Source of the DNA: Bdellovibrio bacteriovorus W
GTDB taxonomy: Bacteria; Bdellovibrionota; Bdellovibrionia; Bdellovibrionales; Bdellovibrionaceae
Reading direction: 5' to 3'
Assembly: GCA_000525675.1 (NCBI GenBank)
Contig: CP002190.1
Span: forward strand, 992,001 to 1,056,000
DNA: 64,000 nucleotides
Shown: positions 1 through 8,595 of the stretch, piece after piece
Numbering within the stretch: the stretch's first letter is position 1
Layout of the letters: the number at the start of each line of letters is the position of its first letter
Translations under genes and position numbers: made by a program
The notes under the pieces: model-generated
What the model was told of the DNA's origin: nothing
Databases searched by the model: none
The model's input: only the letters and a program-made list of their open reading frames with translations

Positions 1-1251
1 AATGAGCTTTTCGCGAAGATCAATGACGTCTTCTTTTTTTAAAGAACACATTTGAATAGCATCTGGAAACTCATCTGAAAGCAGCTGTCTTTCTTCTTCA
101 CTGAGTTTATCGATTTTATTCAAGATCAACTTGGACTCAATATCTTGAGCTCCAACTTCAGCGAGAACTTTTTTAGTGACCTGGAGCTGAGATCTAAATG
201 TAGGGTCCGCGCAATCGACAATATAAAGCAATAGCGAAGCATTAAGGGCCTCATCTAAAGTCGATTTAAACGAAGCCACTAAGTCATGCGGAAGTTTTTT
301 AATGAATCCCACTGTATCTGAAATCAAAATTTTCGGTTTTGATTCCGGCTGCATGATTCTAATTGTAGTATCTAAGGTCGCAAAGAGTTTATCTGCAATA
401 TAGACATCACTTCCCGTAAGCGAGCGCATCAAAGAAGATTTCCCCGCGTTGGTATAACCCACCAAAGCCACGGTGATTTCCTGTTCACGGCGCGAACGGC
501 GAACCGTGTGTTCGTTGGCGATAGAGCGAAGCTCATCACGAAGTTCTTTAATGCGATCACGAATCTTACGGCGATCCAGTTCAATACTTGTTTCCCCAAG
601 GCCCTTAGAGCCCGTGCCGCCGCCTTGACGGTCTTCACCGCCAAGAGTTTCACGCAGGCGAGGAGCGATATATTTAAGGCGAGCAATCTCAACCTGAAGT
701 TTTGCGGCCTTCGTACGCGCATGACGAGAGAAGATTTCAATAATCACACCGGTGCGATCTAAAACCTTAGCACCAGTAGCGCTTTCAAGATTGCGAATCT
801 GTGAAGGTGAAAGTTCGCAGTCTACGACAAGAACCTCTGCAAGTTCTTTCTTCGGTGCCGTCACTCCAATTTCTTCAGGGTCTTCTTCTTGAACGGAGTA
901 ATCAAGATCAGCATCCAGATCATCGGCTTCTAAAAGCTCATCCTCTTCGTCTTCTTGATTTTTCTTAAACTTTAAAGCTGCTTTGTGCTTCTTCTTAACA
1001 ACCAGGGGACCTACAACTCCAGTACCACCGGTCCAGCTTGCGACTTCTTTAAGTTTTCCGTCACCTAAAACCGTGCCACCACGCTCTGAAGATCTTCTTT
1101 GTGAGGTTTGGCCAATGACTTCATAACCAAGGGTGGTCACCAAACGAGAAAGTTCTTTTAGTGAAGATTGAATTTCAGCATCACTGACACGAGGAAGTTG
1201 AACCGCGACAAGAAATGCTTTTTGAGGTTTTTCGTTAATAATCACATTCAT
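1..1251 (-). CDS. hflX: GTPase HflX, C-terminus cut by the window edge
   Basis: Ribosome-associated GTPase of the HflX family, which binds 50S subunits and helps split or rescue stalled ribosomes in the cytoplasm. About 417 codons are visible and the gene runs off the left edge. The N-terminal domain is followed by an Asp/Glu-rich stretch at about residues 95-125, a basic coiled region, then the G domain: G1 GYTNAGKSS near residue 264, G3 DTVGF near 310 and G4 NKID near 375. The GGxGxxGxGE loop typical of HflX (GGEDRQGGGTGSKGLGE) lies just before the G domain. The ATG lies 4 nt after the cvfB stop, so the two are probably one transcript. The ribosome binding site is weak, suggesting coupling to the upstream gene. 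Confidence 0.95.
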   Translation of the reverse strand, partial: MNVIINEKPQKAFLVAVQLPRVSDAEIQSSLKELSRLVTTLGYEVIGQTSQRRSSERGGTVLGDGKLKEVASWTGGTGVVGPLVVKKKHKAALKFKKNQEDEEDELLEADDLDADLDYSVQEEDPEEIGVTAPKKELAEVLVVDCELSPSQIRNLESATGAKVLDRTGVIIEIFSRHARTKAAKLQVEIARLKYIAPRLRETLGGEDRQGGGTGSKGLGETSIELDRRKIRDRIKELRDELRSIANEHTVRRSRREQEITVALVGYTNAGKSSLMRSLTGSDVYIADKLFATLDTTIRIMQPESKPKILISDTVGFIKKLPHDLVASFKSTLDEALNASLLLYIVDCADPTFRSQLQVTKKVLAEVGAQDIESKLILNKIDKLSEEERQLLSDEFPDAIQMCSLKKEDVIDLREKLI

Positions 1252-1255
1252 AAAT

Positions 1256-2084
1256 TTATACCAGTCGGATGCCGTCGTCAGAGACGGTGATAAGACGTTG
1301 TTTGTAGAGACTTCCTAAGGCCATTTTGTATTTCTTTTTACTGACGCCGAATAAGTCGTAGATTAGCTCTGCCGATGTCTTGTCGTTGATTTCAAGATAA
1401 CCTTTATTGTCCTTGAGCTTTTGTAGAATCAAGGGAGCAATATCATCCGCAGCCTGATGGCCGATGCGTTGAAGGCTCAGGTCAATCTTACCATCAGGTC
1501 TTAGCTTCTTAATGAATGCTTTTGTTTTCGTTCCAAGTGGAAGATCTTTAAAGACTTCATTAAAATAAAGAATTCCCCAAACGTTGTTTTGGATAATCGA
1601 TTTATAACCAAGGTCAGTTTTAGCTGCGACAAGAATTTCGACTTCCTGATTCTCACTCAGTCCCTCAACAGAGTTGGGAAGATTGCGATCTAAGCGCATG
1701 GAGGCAGCCAAACGATCCGTGTTATCGACGTAAACGTAGGCAATAACAAAGTCGCCAATTCGTAGTTTTCGTGTCTGCTCAGAAAAAGGAAGGAAGAGAT
1801 CTTTTGCCAAACCCCAATCCAAAAAAGGCTCCTGCACTTTCATTCGAGACCACTTTGAAGCTAGCAAATTCTCCGACTTGAGCTACGGGTTTTTGTGTCG
1901 TTGCTGTAAGGCGATTTTCAGAGTCTAGATATACAAAGACAGAGAGTTGATCTCCGAGCTCAAAAGTATCAGGAACAAAGCGACGGGGAAGAAGAACTTC
2001 TTTTTGTTCGTCGTCGGCAAGGTAAATGCCAAACTCCGATTTGCGAGCGATGGTCAGAGTGTTGAATTTTCCTAAATGTATCAT
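1256..2084 (-). pseudogene. cvfB: CvfB-like S1-domain RNA-binding protein, split by a +1 frameshift
   Basis: The two halves belong to one CvfB/YitL-type protein: S1-like OB domains plus a C-terminal winged helix, a family that binds RNA and affects virulence or stress gene expression. The N-terminal half starts MIHLGKFNTL and reads to VSNESAGAFF. The C-terminal half resumes in the next frame as FLDWGLAKDL and ends GIRLV. The break lies at a T6 run (A6 on the plus strand, 1821-1826). With five Ts the frame is restored to AGAFLDWGLAKD, matching the family. The C-terminal half is otherwise intact, so this is a single lesion: a sequencing error, a recent mutation, or a slippery phase-variable tract. 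The ATG at 2082-2084 is preferred over upstream codons because the family begins there. hflX follows 4 nt later. Confidence 0.85.
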
Positions 2085-2300
2085 TTGTATTTTGCCTGCT
2101 GGGGGTGGTCTTAGAGTTTTGGCATAGATACAGGTAAATACTAGAAAGATCAATAAAATCGAAGACCTGTGCTTTGGAGCCAAGCTATTGTTTTTAAAGC
2201 ATCAGGGACGGGCATATTTTTCATAAAATGATCAGTTTCAATTGGCAAAAGAGGCAGTGAAGCTTTGAGGTATTTTGCTCTTCCAAGCAAAATAGAATCT

Positions 2301-3269
2301 ATGTCACGTTCAAATCTATGGGCAATTCTGGGGATCATTCTGTGCGGTTTTATCGCTTGGTACTATCAATCGAGAACGAATAAGGAAAACCTAGAGCTCA
2401 AAACTGCTATCCAACAAGAAAGTGCCACAACAGCCACACCTCAAGCGAACACATCCAATCAGAGTGGGCGCACTCCCAACTCCGCGGGAGCTACTTCTGT
2501 GGGGACACGTGCTGAGATTCAAAATGAAATCCAAGACGTCACGCAGCGAATGAATGAAGCCCGCATGGCCATGGATGAAAAACGACAAAGACTTGAGGCG
2601 CTCATGTCCCAGAGAAGCACTGAACCTCCGTCCTTGGAAAACCCCCAAGAAACTGAAAATGTCGATTTAGATACGGAACACGATGTTGCTCAAATTCAGC
2701 AACTTAACGATCGGATCAATGATCTCAATGCCGAAGAGAGCTCTTTGATGGCGACGGGGGATAGTGCGGGGATTGAAGGCACTCAAGCCACGATGGCAGC
2801 ACGAGATCAAATCGATAATCAAATCCGTCTTTTGGATGATGCGATTAAAGAAACAGAATTACAAATTCAGGAGTGGCAAAACAACAATGGCTACGTCAAT
2901 GAACGCGAAGAGAATCTTTCGCGACTTCAAAACCAGTTAGAGAGTCAAAACCAAGAAATGGACGACTTACGAAATCAACGGGGAAATCTATTTAACGAGA
3001 CTTTGCAAAACACTCAAGCAGGGCAGAGTGCAAAAGAACAACGTCTTTCGGATATCACCAATAACAAACAAAGTCTTTATCAAGAAATTGAACGTCTAAG
3101 AACTCAAGTGAGTCAGCGCCAATCAAATACCTACGAAGATCATCTCACTCGTTTAGGGAATGAAGATGAAATTATGATTTTAAGAGAGTCCTACGAAGAA
3201 GATCGTAGGGATTATCAGACACTCGAAGAAGAAAAGAAGAAGTTAGAGAGCGAATTGCTCGCTCTCTAA
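2301..3269 (+). CDS. Membrane-anchored coiled-coil protein, unknown function
   Basis: 322 residues from the ATG giving MSRSNLWAILG. A single N-terminal membrane segment (about residues 5-22, WAILGIILCGFIAWYY) is followed by a polar Ser/Thr/Gln linker. Almost the whole remainder is strongly charged and heptad-like, rich in Glu, Gln, Arg and Leu, so a long periplasmic or cytoplasmic coiled coil is expected. No family was recognised. An alternative TTG start at 2265 adds 12 residues and has an AAGAGG motif about 10 nt upstream, whereas the ATG has no clear ribosome binding site, so the start is uncertain. The gene converges on the TolC-like gene, with stops about 10 nt apart. Confidence 0.75.
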   Translation: MSRSNLWAILGIILCGFIAWYYQSRTNKENLELKTAIQQESATTATPQANTSNQSGRTPNSAGATSVGTRAEIQNEIQDVTQRMNEARMAMDEKRQRLEALMSQRSTEPPSLENPQETENVDLDTEHDVAQIQQLNDRINDLNAEESSLMATGDSAGIEGTQATMAARDQIDNQIRLLDDAIKETELQIQEWQNNNGYVNEREENLSRLQNQLESQNQEMDDLRNQRGNLFNETLQNTQAGQSAKEQRLSDITNNKQSLYQEIERLRTQVSQRQSNTYEDHLTRLGNEDEIMILRESYEEDRRDYQTLEEEKKKLESELLAL

Positions 3270-3279
3270 AAAGACCACT

Positions 3280-4626
3280 TTAGCGGCAAACGTCGTCAAT
3301 AGTGACGCGGTCTTTGCCAGGGTTGAAGATGCGACCTAAGCGGCCTTTAATGCCCCCCGAGCTGCGTCTTTCAATCACGCACTTTTCGATAGCTTTAAAC
3401 TGATCGTCACCAGTCATGCGGTGAAGGCTTACGCGCAAAGTGTTTAAGTTCGTCTGAGCTTTGACTTTGTTAACAACAGCCGTTGTTAAAGAATTTCCAG
3501 CTTGAAGAACTTGCACGATATCAACAATACCCACTTGGTAGCGCATGTATTCTGCATCGTACACAGTGCGAAGATTTTCTTCAGCTTGAACTGCTGAATT
3601 GTATTGCTTATGAGCTTCAGTCATCGCGCCAAGTGTGGCTTCGATAAGTTGTGCTTGTTCAAGGCGCACTTCTTGTTTGCGCAAACGAAGTTGCGCAAGG
3701 TTTTGGTTTGAAAGCTCAAGTGCTGGGAAATAGCCAAAGCCAAAATCCACACTCGAGTTAGAAGTCACTGAACTGAAAGATCCGCCAGTCACTGGGCGAT
3801 TCACGCCAAGAGAAGCTCCAGATAGGAAGCCGAAAGTTTTGCTCCACTTTGCGTATTCAGCCGCCAATAAAAGCGAATCCATTTGCTGAGTTTCCGGAGA
3901 AGAAGCATGAACTTTATCCAGAAGAGCTTGCGGCTTCCAGCCTTCATAGTTAGAAGCAGCCGTCGTTGCCGGAGCAAATATGATTTTCTGATTTAATGAT
4001 AGTCCCAACATTTGGCGAATAGCCGCAGTTTCACGAACGATCAATTCATCTACTTGAGAAACTTGGACAAGAGCAAGCTCTGCCTGAGCTTGTGCTTGAA
4101 GGAAATCTTCTTTACGAATGATTCCAACCTCAGCAGGAAGGCGCAATTGATCTTCAATGGCTTTAAAGTTTTCGTACTGGCGATAAAGAGCATTTCGTAA
4201 TTCGATGTCGCCAAGTACAGTCATGTAAAGTGAGTACGCAGAGGCGTAGCCATTGATCTGTGCAAGGTAATAAGAAATACCCTGAGCTTTTAAGAGGTGT
4301 GTACTTTCTTTGAGGTCCATCCATTTGCTCGGCATAAGGAAGGGCATTAAAAAAGAAACACTTGTGAGCATAAAGCTTGGGCCGCTAGAAATCACAGAAC
4401 CAAGATTTACAGACGGCAAAAGACTTGCGCGCGCCTGAGAGACGTGGGTCTTAACTTGTTGTACTTGATTGAGTGCCACAGCAATGTCGATATTTTGAGA
4501 AAGAAGAAGAGTTCTAAGAGTTTGTGGATTGATAGTCACAGACTTCTCGGAATTAGCACTAGCTCCTGATGATAAGCTCAATAAGAGCCCTGCGATGATC
4601 CCCATCCAGCGCATCGAAGTTTTCAT
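3280..4626 (-). CDS. TolC-family outer membrane efflux protein
   Basis: 448 residues with a Sec signal peptide (MKTSMRWMGIIAGLLLSLSS, cleavage after ASA). The body has the duplicated alpha-helical/beta pattern of the outer membrane efflux (OEP) family: long Gln/Ala/Leu helices such as RLRKQEVRLEQAQLIEA and the late motif VGIVDIVQVLQAGNSL, which resembles the G-x-x-x-x-x-x-L-L-x-A signature of TolC proteins. Such proteins form the outer membrane channel of type I secretion or RND/MacB efflux. No inner-membrane pump or adaptor gene is adjacent, so the partner is unknown. The start is fixed by a strong GGGGGGAT ribosome binding site. The short basic C-terminal tail with two Cys residues is unusual. 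Confidence 0.85.
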   Translation of the reverse strand: MKTSMRWMGIIAGLLLSLSSGASANSEKSVTINPQTLRTLLLSQNIDIAVALNQVQQVKTHVSQARASLLPSVNLGSVISSGPSFMLTSVSFLMPFLMPSKWMDLKESTHLLKAQGISYYLAQINGYASAYSLYMTVLGDIELRNALYRQYENFKAIEDQLRLPAEVGIIRKEDFLQAQAQAELALVQVSQVDELIVRETAAIRQMLGLSLNQKIIFAPATTAASNYEGWKPQALLDKVHASSPETQQMDSLLLAAEYAKWSKTFGFLSGASLGVNRPVTGGSFSSVTSNSSVDFGFGYFPALELSNQNLAQLRLRKQEVRLEQAQLIEATLGAMTEAHKQYNSAVQAEENLRTVYDAEYMRYQVGIVDIVQVLQAGNSLTTAVVNKVKAQTNLNTLRVSLHRMTGDDQFKAIEKCVIERRSSGGIKGRLGRIFNPGKDRVTIDDVCR

Positions 4627-4813
4627 TGATATCCCCCCGAAATGTTTTAGGAATCTAGGATTATTAGCTCCTTTTAGTCTTGTCAAATGGCTCTTTCGTA
4701 CGGAGTGCTAAATAGATCTCTTTAGTTTGCATTTGAGTGAAAAATCTTGCCTTTTTTCAAAGGTTTAGAGAGATTTTGAGGGAACACCCAGTAAAATATA
4801 TTTTGAGGTTTTT

Positions 4814-5446
4814 ATGAAAAGCTACTCTTTAAAGAGATATCAGCCCGCAAGTTTACGAATTTGGCATTGGCTCAATGCAATTGCTATTTTTGGTCTCTTG
4901 GGAACGACACTCCTGCGCAAAACGTTTCTAAGTTGGAGAACGAATAGCGCATTCATTCAGTCTCAGCTTTCAGAGCAGGGGATTGAAATCAGTTCTGATC
5001 TAGCTAAAAATATTGCCGTCGGAATTCGCAATCCTATGTGGGACTGGCATGTCTACTTCGGTATCAGCTTGGCGTTTTTACTTATCGGACGCGTTTGTAT
5101 CGCTCTTTGTTCTAGGAATAAGACGGAGTCGTTAGCGACTCACCTAAAGAATTTTAAAAACGAAACATCAAATAAAGTACAGGCTCTGCATAAACTTTCA
5201 GTAAAGACTGTTTATGCCGTTTTTTATTTGATGACGACATTGATGGTTTGTTCTGGATTGATTCTAACGTTTAAAGCAGAGTTGGGGTTTGAAAAGTCAT
5301 TTACTCAGCCGGTAAAAGAGATTCATGAATTGAGTATGTGGTTCTTTGTTGGCTTTGTAGCTTTGCATATTTTCGGAGTTATTTTTGCGGAGTTAACAAA
5401 GGATCGAGGGATAGTTTCAGATATGATTAATGGTGGGGATAAATAG
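4814..5446 (+). CDS. Cytochrome b561 / di-heme cytochrome b-like membrane protein
   Basis: 210 residues with four hydrophobic helices and histidines placed as heme ligands: WHWLNA near residue 18, WDWHVYFG near 79, IHELS near 176 and ALHIFG near 190. This is the pattern of bacterial b561 and hydrogenase-type cytochrome b subunits, which pass electrons between quinones and a partner in the inner membrane. Standing alone, the electron partner is not visible. A strong bidirectional terminator follows directly. The start ATG is preceded by a GAGG-type site (TTTTGAGGTTTTT). Family assignment is fairly secure, exact function is not. Confidence 0.8.
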   Translation: MKSYSLKRYQPASLRIWHWLNAIAIFGLLGTTLLRKTFLSWRTNSAFIQSQLSEQGIEISSDLAKNIAVGIRNPMWDWHVYFGISLAFLLIGRVCIALCSRNKTESLATHLKNFKNETSNKVQALHKLSVKTVYAVFYLMTTLMVCSGLILTFKAELGFEKSFTQPVKEIHELSMWFFVGFVALHIFGVIFAELTKDRGIVSDMINGGDK

Positions 5447-5448
5447 GA

Positions 5449-5477
5449 AAAAGGGGCTTTGAAGCCCCTTTTTTTTA
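5449..5477. terminator. Bidirectional Rho-independent terminator
   Basis: Inverted repeat AAGGGGCTT / AAGCCCCTT with a T8 run on the plus strand and an A run upstream. It sits between the convergent cytochrome b561-like gene and the lysozyme-fold gene, so it can end both transcripts. Confidence 0.9.
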
Positions 5478-5481
5478 TTTC

Positions 5482-6192
5482 TTATTTGCAGATTCCTAAG
5501 CGAGACACTGCTTGGCGAACCTTTAGATATTTTTGAGAGCGCGCCTGTGGTCTCAAAACATCCCAGTAAGATTTACGGCTAAAGAGCATTCCATCTCTTC
5601 TCAACTGACCGTCTAACATTGAAAGTCCGCAGCGAATATTGCCTGCTCCTGTTTTTCCATCACCTTTGCGGCAGTTTGGCGCATAGGCTTGTTCACGACC
5701 ATTGTGTAATTGAAGCAGACCAATAAGTTGTCCGTTTGGACCGGTTGCTGTAATTCCAGCATTGCCTGAGCTTTCTAGATGAGCCATGGCATTGATAATC
5801 ATTACCCAGACAAGTTCTTTAGAGTTTGAGTTGAGGCTATTATAAGCTGGGCAGACAGCGCGGATATCGGAGGTACCATCATAAAGTGCTTGATAGTTTT
5901 TCGCACGCATTTCGTTTACGACAACGCTTCCCCAAGAGCCTAAACCTTTGGAGTTCACAAAGCCCGAGCAGGCATTGGCGAAATTCATGCTTGAGTTGAT
6001 TTGAGAAAGGTCACCCACACTCATTTGCGAGGTGATTGCATTGCGCACATTTCTAATCTGCTGATTTGCAGTGTTTGGATTTTCGGTACAATTAGTACAA
6101 GTTGAGCCAGCAACGGAAGTCACGATCTGAGCGTTGGCGTTCTTTGAAGATAAAGATAACAAAATTGCGATTGTTAAGATTAATGCTTTCAT
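5482..6192 (-). CDS. Secreted lysozyme-fold (SLT/transglycosylase-like) protein
   Basis: 236 residues with a Sec signal peptide (MKALILTIAILLSLSSKNANA). The C-terminal 110 residues carry features of the goose-lysozyme/SLT fold: a candidate catalytic Glu140 in AHLESSG, GLLQLH near residue 158 (compare the GLMQ motif of lytic transglycosylases), and an IRCGLSMLDGQL helix near 187. Several cysteines (CTNC near 32, C at 75, 114, 174 and 188) suggest disulfides in the periplasm or outside the cell. Inferred role: cleavage of peptidoglycan glycan strands, either in wall turnover or on prey wall if this is a predator. Relation to characterised Bdellovibrio lysozymes was not established. Confidence 0.75.
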   Translation of the reverse strand: MKALILTIAILLSLSSKNANAQIVTSVAGSTCTNCTENPNTANQQIRNVRNAITSQMSVGDLSQINSSMNFANACSGFVNSKGLGSWGSVVVNEMRAKNYQALYDGTSDIRAVCPAYNSLNSNSKELVWVMIINAMAHLESSGNAGITATGPNGQLIGLLQLHNGREQAYAPNCRKGDGKTGAGNIRCGLSMLDGQLRRDGMLFSRKSYWDVLRPQARSQKYLKVRQAVSRLGICK

Positions 6193-6243
6193 AAAGTTTC
6201 TCCCATTCGAAGAAACTATAGAGCAAATGCGAGGCCAATCCGG

Positions 6244-6275
6244 AAAAGTGCTTCAAATCGAGTTGAAGCACTTTT
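6244..6275 (-). terminator. Terminator-like hairpin downstream of the helicase gene
   Basis: A 13-base near-perfect inverted repeat (AAAAGTGCTTCAA / TTGAAGCACTTTT) about 70 nt beyond the helicase stop. It has T4 on either strand. It probably ends the helicase transcript and blocks read-through into the upstream region of the lysozyme-fold gene. Confidence 0.7.
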
Positions 6276-6297
6276 GGTGTATAACTTTAGAGCACAT

Positions 6298-6327
6298 CGA
6301 TGACCTTCTGACGCCTCAGAAGATCAT
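6298..6327 (-). other. Second hairpin immediately 3' of the helicase
   Basis: GATGACCTTCTGA / TCAGAAGATCATC pair with one mismatch across a 4-nt loop, starting 18 nt after the helicase stop. There is no T run, so it is more likely a 3'-end stability or processing element than a terminator. Together with the hairpin at 6244 it makes a two-stem 3' UTR. Confidence 0.45.
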
Positions 6328-6344
6328 CGTCTCAAATTGATATA

Positions 6345-8192
6345 TTAATCGCGGAAATGCCTTTTAGGGCTGCGCACACGTTTAATTCCGCTGTGATCAC
6401 GACGTTCTTCAGAACGAAGAGGTGGTCTTGAGCTTCTCTCGCTACGCTCTGAGCGCTCAGGTCTCTCTGAACGTTCTGGGCGATCCGCTCTTTCACTGCG
6501 TTCTGGACGATCAAAGCTGCGCGCTTTATATCCACCACCTTCAGGGCGGTCGGAAGAAGTGCTACGAGCTTTATATCCACCCCCCTCAGGGCGGTCAGAA
6601 GAAGTGCGAGCTTTATAGCCTCCGCCTTCAGGGCGATCAGATGAGCGACCAAAACCACGGCCACCGCGATCACTTCTCTCACGGCGTCCACCGCCGTTGA
6701 AGTCTCTTGGACCTCTATCGCCTCTGCTGCCACCGCGACCTTCAGAGCGACCTCTTGAGAAACGATTGTCTTGAGGATCACGTGGAAGAAGCTCGCGAGG
6801 AACTTTGTCACCCATGTAATCTAAGATCATGTCTTTCTTAACGAAGACATTCGGGAAGTAAGCCACGATAAAGCGAGCTAGAAGTTCTTCTTTAGTAAGC
6901 TCTTTAAAGTCGATCTCTTCAGCGTGAGTTAAATCCATGATCAAATCCATTGCAGATTGAACCGGAGCTGAAGAAGCATCCATTGTTGTCACTTTATCTA
7001 AAACGTCTTTAATTTTTAGACCAGCCACTTCATTCGCAGATGGAACAACACCTTTAGTAAGGGTTGCTTTCGCAGTGATCATCACGCGGCGAAGAAGATT
7101 CAATTGCTCCGGATTTACCAAAGTGATGGCAACACCTTTTTGCCCGTTACGACCCGTACGGCCGATACGGTGAACATAGGACTCAACATCCCATGGTAGA
7201 GAGTGATTGATCACGTGAGTAAGATCTTTAATATCCAAACCACGAGCAGCAACGTCCGTCGCTACTACAATCTTCACAGAACGAGATTTGAATTTTTTCA
7301 TTGTAGCTTCACGCTCTTGCTGATTTTTATCTCCATGAAGAGAGTCAGCCGGGAAGCCTCTTTGAGTTAAAATATCTGCAAGTTCAGCCACTTCCATCTT
7401 CGTTTGACAGAAGATGATACCGTAGAACTCAGGAAGAGTTTGAAGAAGGCGGCCAATGACTTCTGTTTTAGAAGAGTTTTTAACTGTGTAGTAAACTTGC
7501 TCGATAGTATCAGCAGCGCCTACTTTATTAACTTGTACAGTTTCTGGATTTTCCAGGTAAGTCGAAGAAAGACGTTTTACCTCAGGGCTCATTGTTGCAG
7601 AGAATAACCATGTTCTGCAGGCCGCTCTTTGAGAGTCAGTTTCTTCATCTGGTTGAGTGGCGCGAAGAATTGTTTCCATGTCTTCTTTAAAGCCCATAGA
7701 AAGCATTTCATCTGCCTCGTCTAAAACCACTGTTTTAACATTTTGAAGCTTGATGATTCTTTGTTCGATGAAGTCTACAAGACGACCCGGAGTTGCTACA
7801 ACAATGTGAGCGCCTCTTTTAATGCCGTCAATTTGTGTGCGGTAGCTAGAACCACCGTAAATAGTGACAACGCGAACACCTTTTTTCTTCCCAAGAAGAG
7901 TCAGTTGTTCTGCTACTTGAAGAGCAAGTTCACGAGTCGGGCTCATAACTAGAGCCTGAGTGTCCTTGATCGTCGGATCAATGTTTTCGATAAGAGGAAT
8001 ACCAAACGCTGCTGTCTTTCCCGTTCCTGTCGAAGCAAGACCGATAAAGTCTTGGGCTCCTGTAAGAAGAAGAGGTAAAGCTTGGCGTTGAATAGGCGTG
8101 GGCGTCGAGAAGCCCATGTCCTGCATAGCGGCCAATAGGGGCGCGCTCAGACCAAAGCTTTCGAACGAATCGACAGTTGTTAATGGAGCCAT
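6345..8192 (-). CDS. deaD: DEAD-box RNA helicase, DeaD/CsdA-like, with a repetitive RG-rich tail
   Basis: 615-residue ATP-dependent RNA helicase. All core motifs are visible: Q motif (FSTPTPIQRQALP), Walker A ASTGTGKT, PTRELALQ, DEAD in VLDEADEM, SATMS, and HRIGRTGR. After the helicase core comes a helical segment laid out like the CsdA dimerisation region, then about 125 residues rich in Arg, Gly, Ser and Asp. That tail contains three near-identical copies of SSDRPEGGGYKAR and then DRPERSER repeats, consistent with a disordered RNA-binding tail. The family acts in ribosome assembly and mRNA turnover, often in the cold. The start MAPLTT is preferred over an upstream GTG. The deaD name is by architecture only; RhlE-type is the alternative. 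Confidence 0.88.
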   Translation of the reverse strand: MAPLTTVDSFESFGLSAPLLAAMQDMGFSTPTPIQRQALPLLLTGAQDFIGLASTGTGKTAAFGIPLIENIDPTIKDTQALVMSPTRELALQVAEQLTLLGKKKGVRVVTIYGGSSYRTQIDGIKRGAHIVVATPGRLVDFIEQRIIKLQNVKTVVLDEADEMLSMGFKEDMETILRATQPDEETDSQRAACRTWLFSATMSPEVKRLSSTYLENPETVQVNKVGAADTIEQVYYTVKNSSKTEVIGRLLQTLPEFYGIIFCQTKMEVAELADILTQRGFPADSLHGDKNQQEREATMKKFKSRSVKIVVATDVAARGLDIKDLTHVINHSLPWDVESYVHRIGRTGRNGQKGVAITLVNPEQLNLLRRVMITAKATLTKGVVPSANEVAGLKIKDVLDKVTTMDASSAPVQSAMDLIMDLTHAEEIDFKELTKEELLARFIVAYFPNVFVKKDMILDYMGDKVPRELLPRDPQDNRFSRGRSEGRGGSRGDRGPRDFNGGGRRERSDRGGRGFGRSSDRPEGGGYKARTSSDRPEGGGYKARSTSSDRPEGGGYKARSFDRPERSERADRPERSERPERSERSERSSRPPLRSEERRDHSGIKRVRSPKRHFRD

Positions 8193-8225
8193 GTAAAAGA
8201 AACCTTTCAGAATTGAGTAGGGCAC

Positions 8226-8595
8226 AAGATAGACGATCTCATACCTAAAAGCTCGATATATATTATTGATTGTAATGACCTTGAACTATTTGCATAGGGT
8301 GTGAGGGCACTAGTCAGTGCGCGGTCGGATCCTTATATCTATTCTAAAGCCTTTAAGGGGAAGCTGCGTGGTAAACTTCCTATGCAAGGCTGAAATGACT
8401 TATCTAACAGCACATAGAAACGAACCTTTACCACTTAGTTGCTGATCTTACTATATTTTTTTTATAAACCTTTAGAATTAGAGTCCTTTCAGACACAGGA
8501 GGGCAAATCTGTGGAAGTCGCCATAGAAGCTGAGTGCGCTTCAAACCCCATAAAAACTAATACAGAAAAAAAGTCTTTTAAGTTATAAAGTTCGA
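8226..8595. other. Divergent intergenic region between helicase and ABC-F genes
   Basis: 370 bases without a credible ORF. The left part holds the structured element listed separately at 8279-8389. The remainder contains a T8 run at about 8457-8464 and two short inverted repeats (CACAG/CTGTG near 8500-8515; GAAGC/GCTTC near 8528-8545) ahead of the ABC-F start. It must contain the promoters of both divergent genes, but no clean -35/-10 pair was picked out. Confidence 0.6.
8279..8389 (+). ncRNA. Candidate structured non-coding RNA or leader element
   Basis: A 9-bp perfect closing stem joins TTGCATAGG (8290-8298) to CCTATGCAA (8379-8387). Inside lie two more hairpins: GCACT/AGTGC (8307-8311 with 8316-8320) and GGAAG/CTTCC (about 8359-8363 with 8376-8380, competing with the closing stem by 2 nt). 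Flanking CCTTG/CAAGG could extend or exchange with the closing stem. Nested stems of this size without an ORF suggest a small RNA or a 5' leader of the ABC-F gene 200 nt downstream. ABC-F genes are often under leader attenuation. It lacks the conserved SRP-RNA, RNase P and tmRNA motifs. The strand is unproven because inverted repeats read on both. Confidence 0.4.

Noticed and set aside
6332-6811. Minus-strand ORF of 159 codons inside the helicase tail
   Set aside because: It is an out-of-frame reading of the same RG-rich repeats, with no ribosome binding site and biased Ala/Val composition produced by the repetitive DNA.
8279-8389. 6S RNA, SRP RNA or tmRNA identity for the structured element
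   Set aside because: It is too short for 6S, lacks the GGAAG-tetraloop core of SRP RNA and lacks tmRNA ends. It is left as unidentified.
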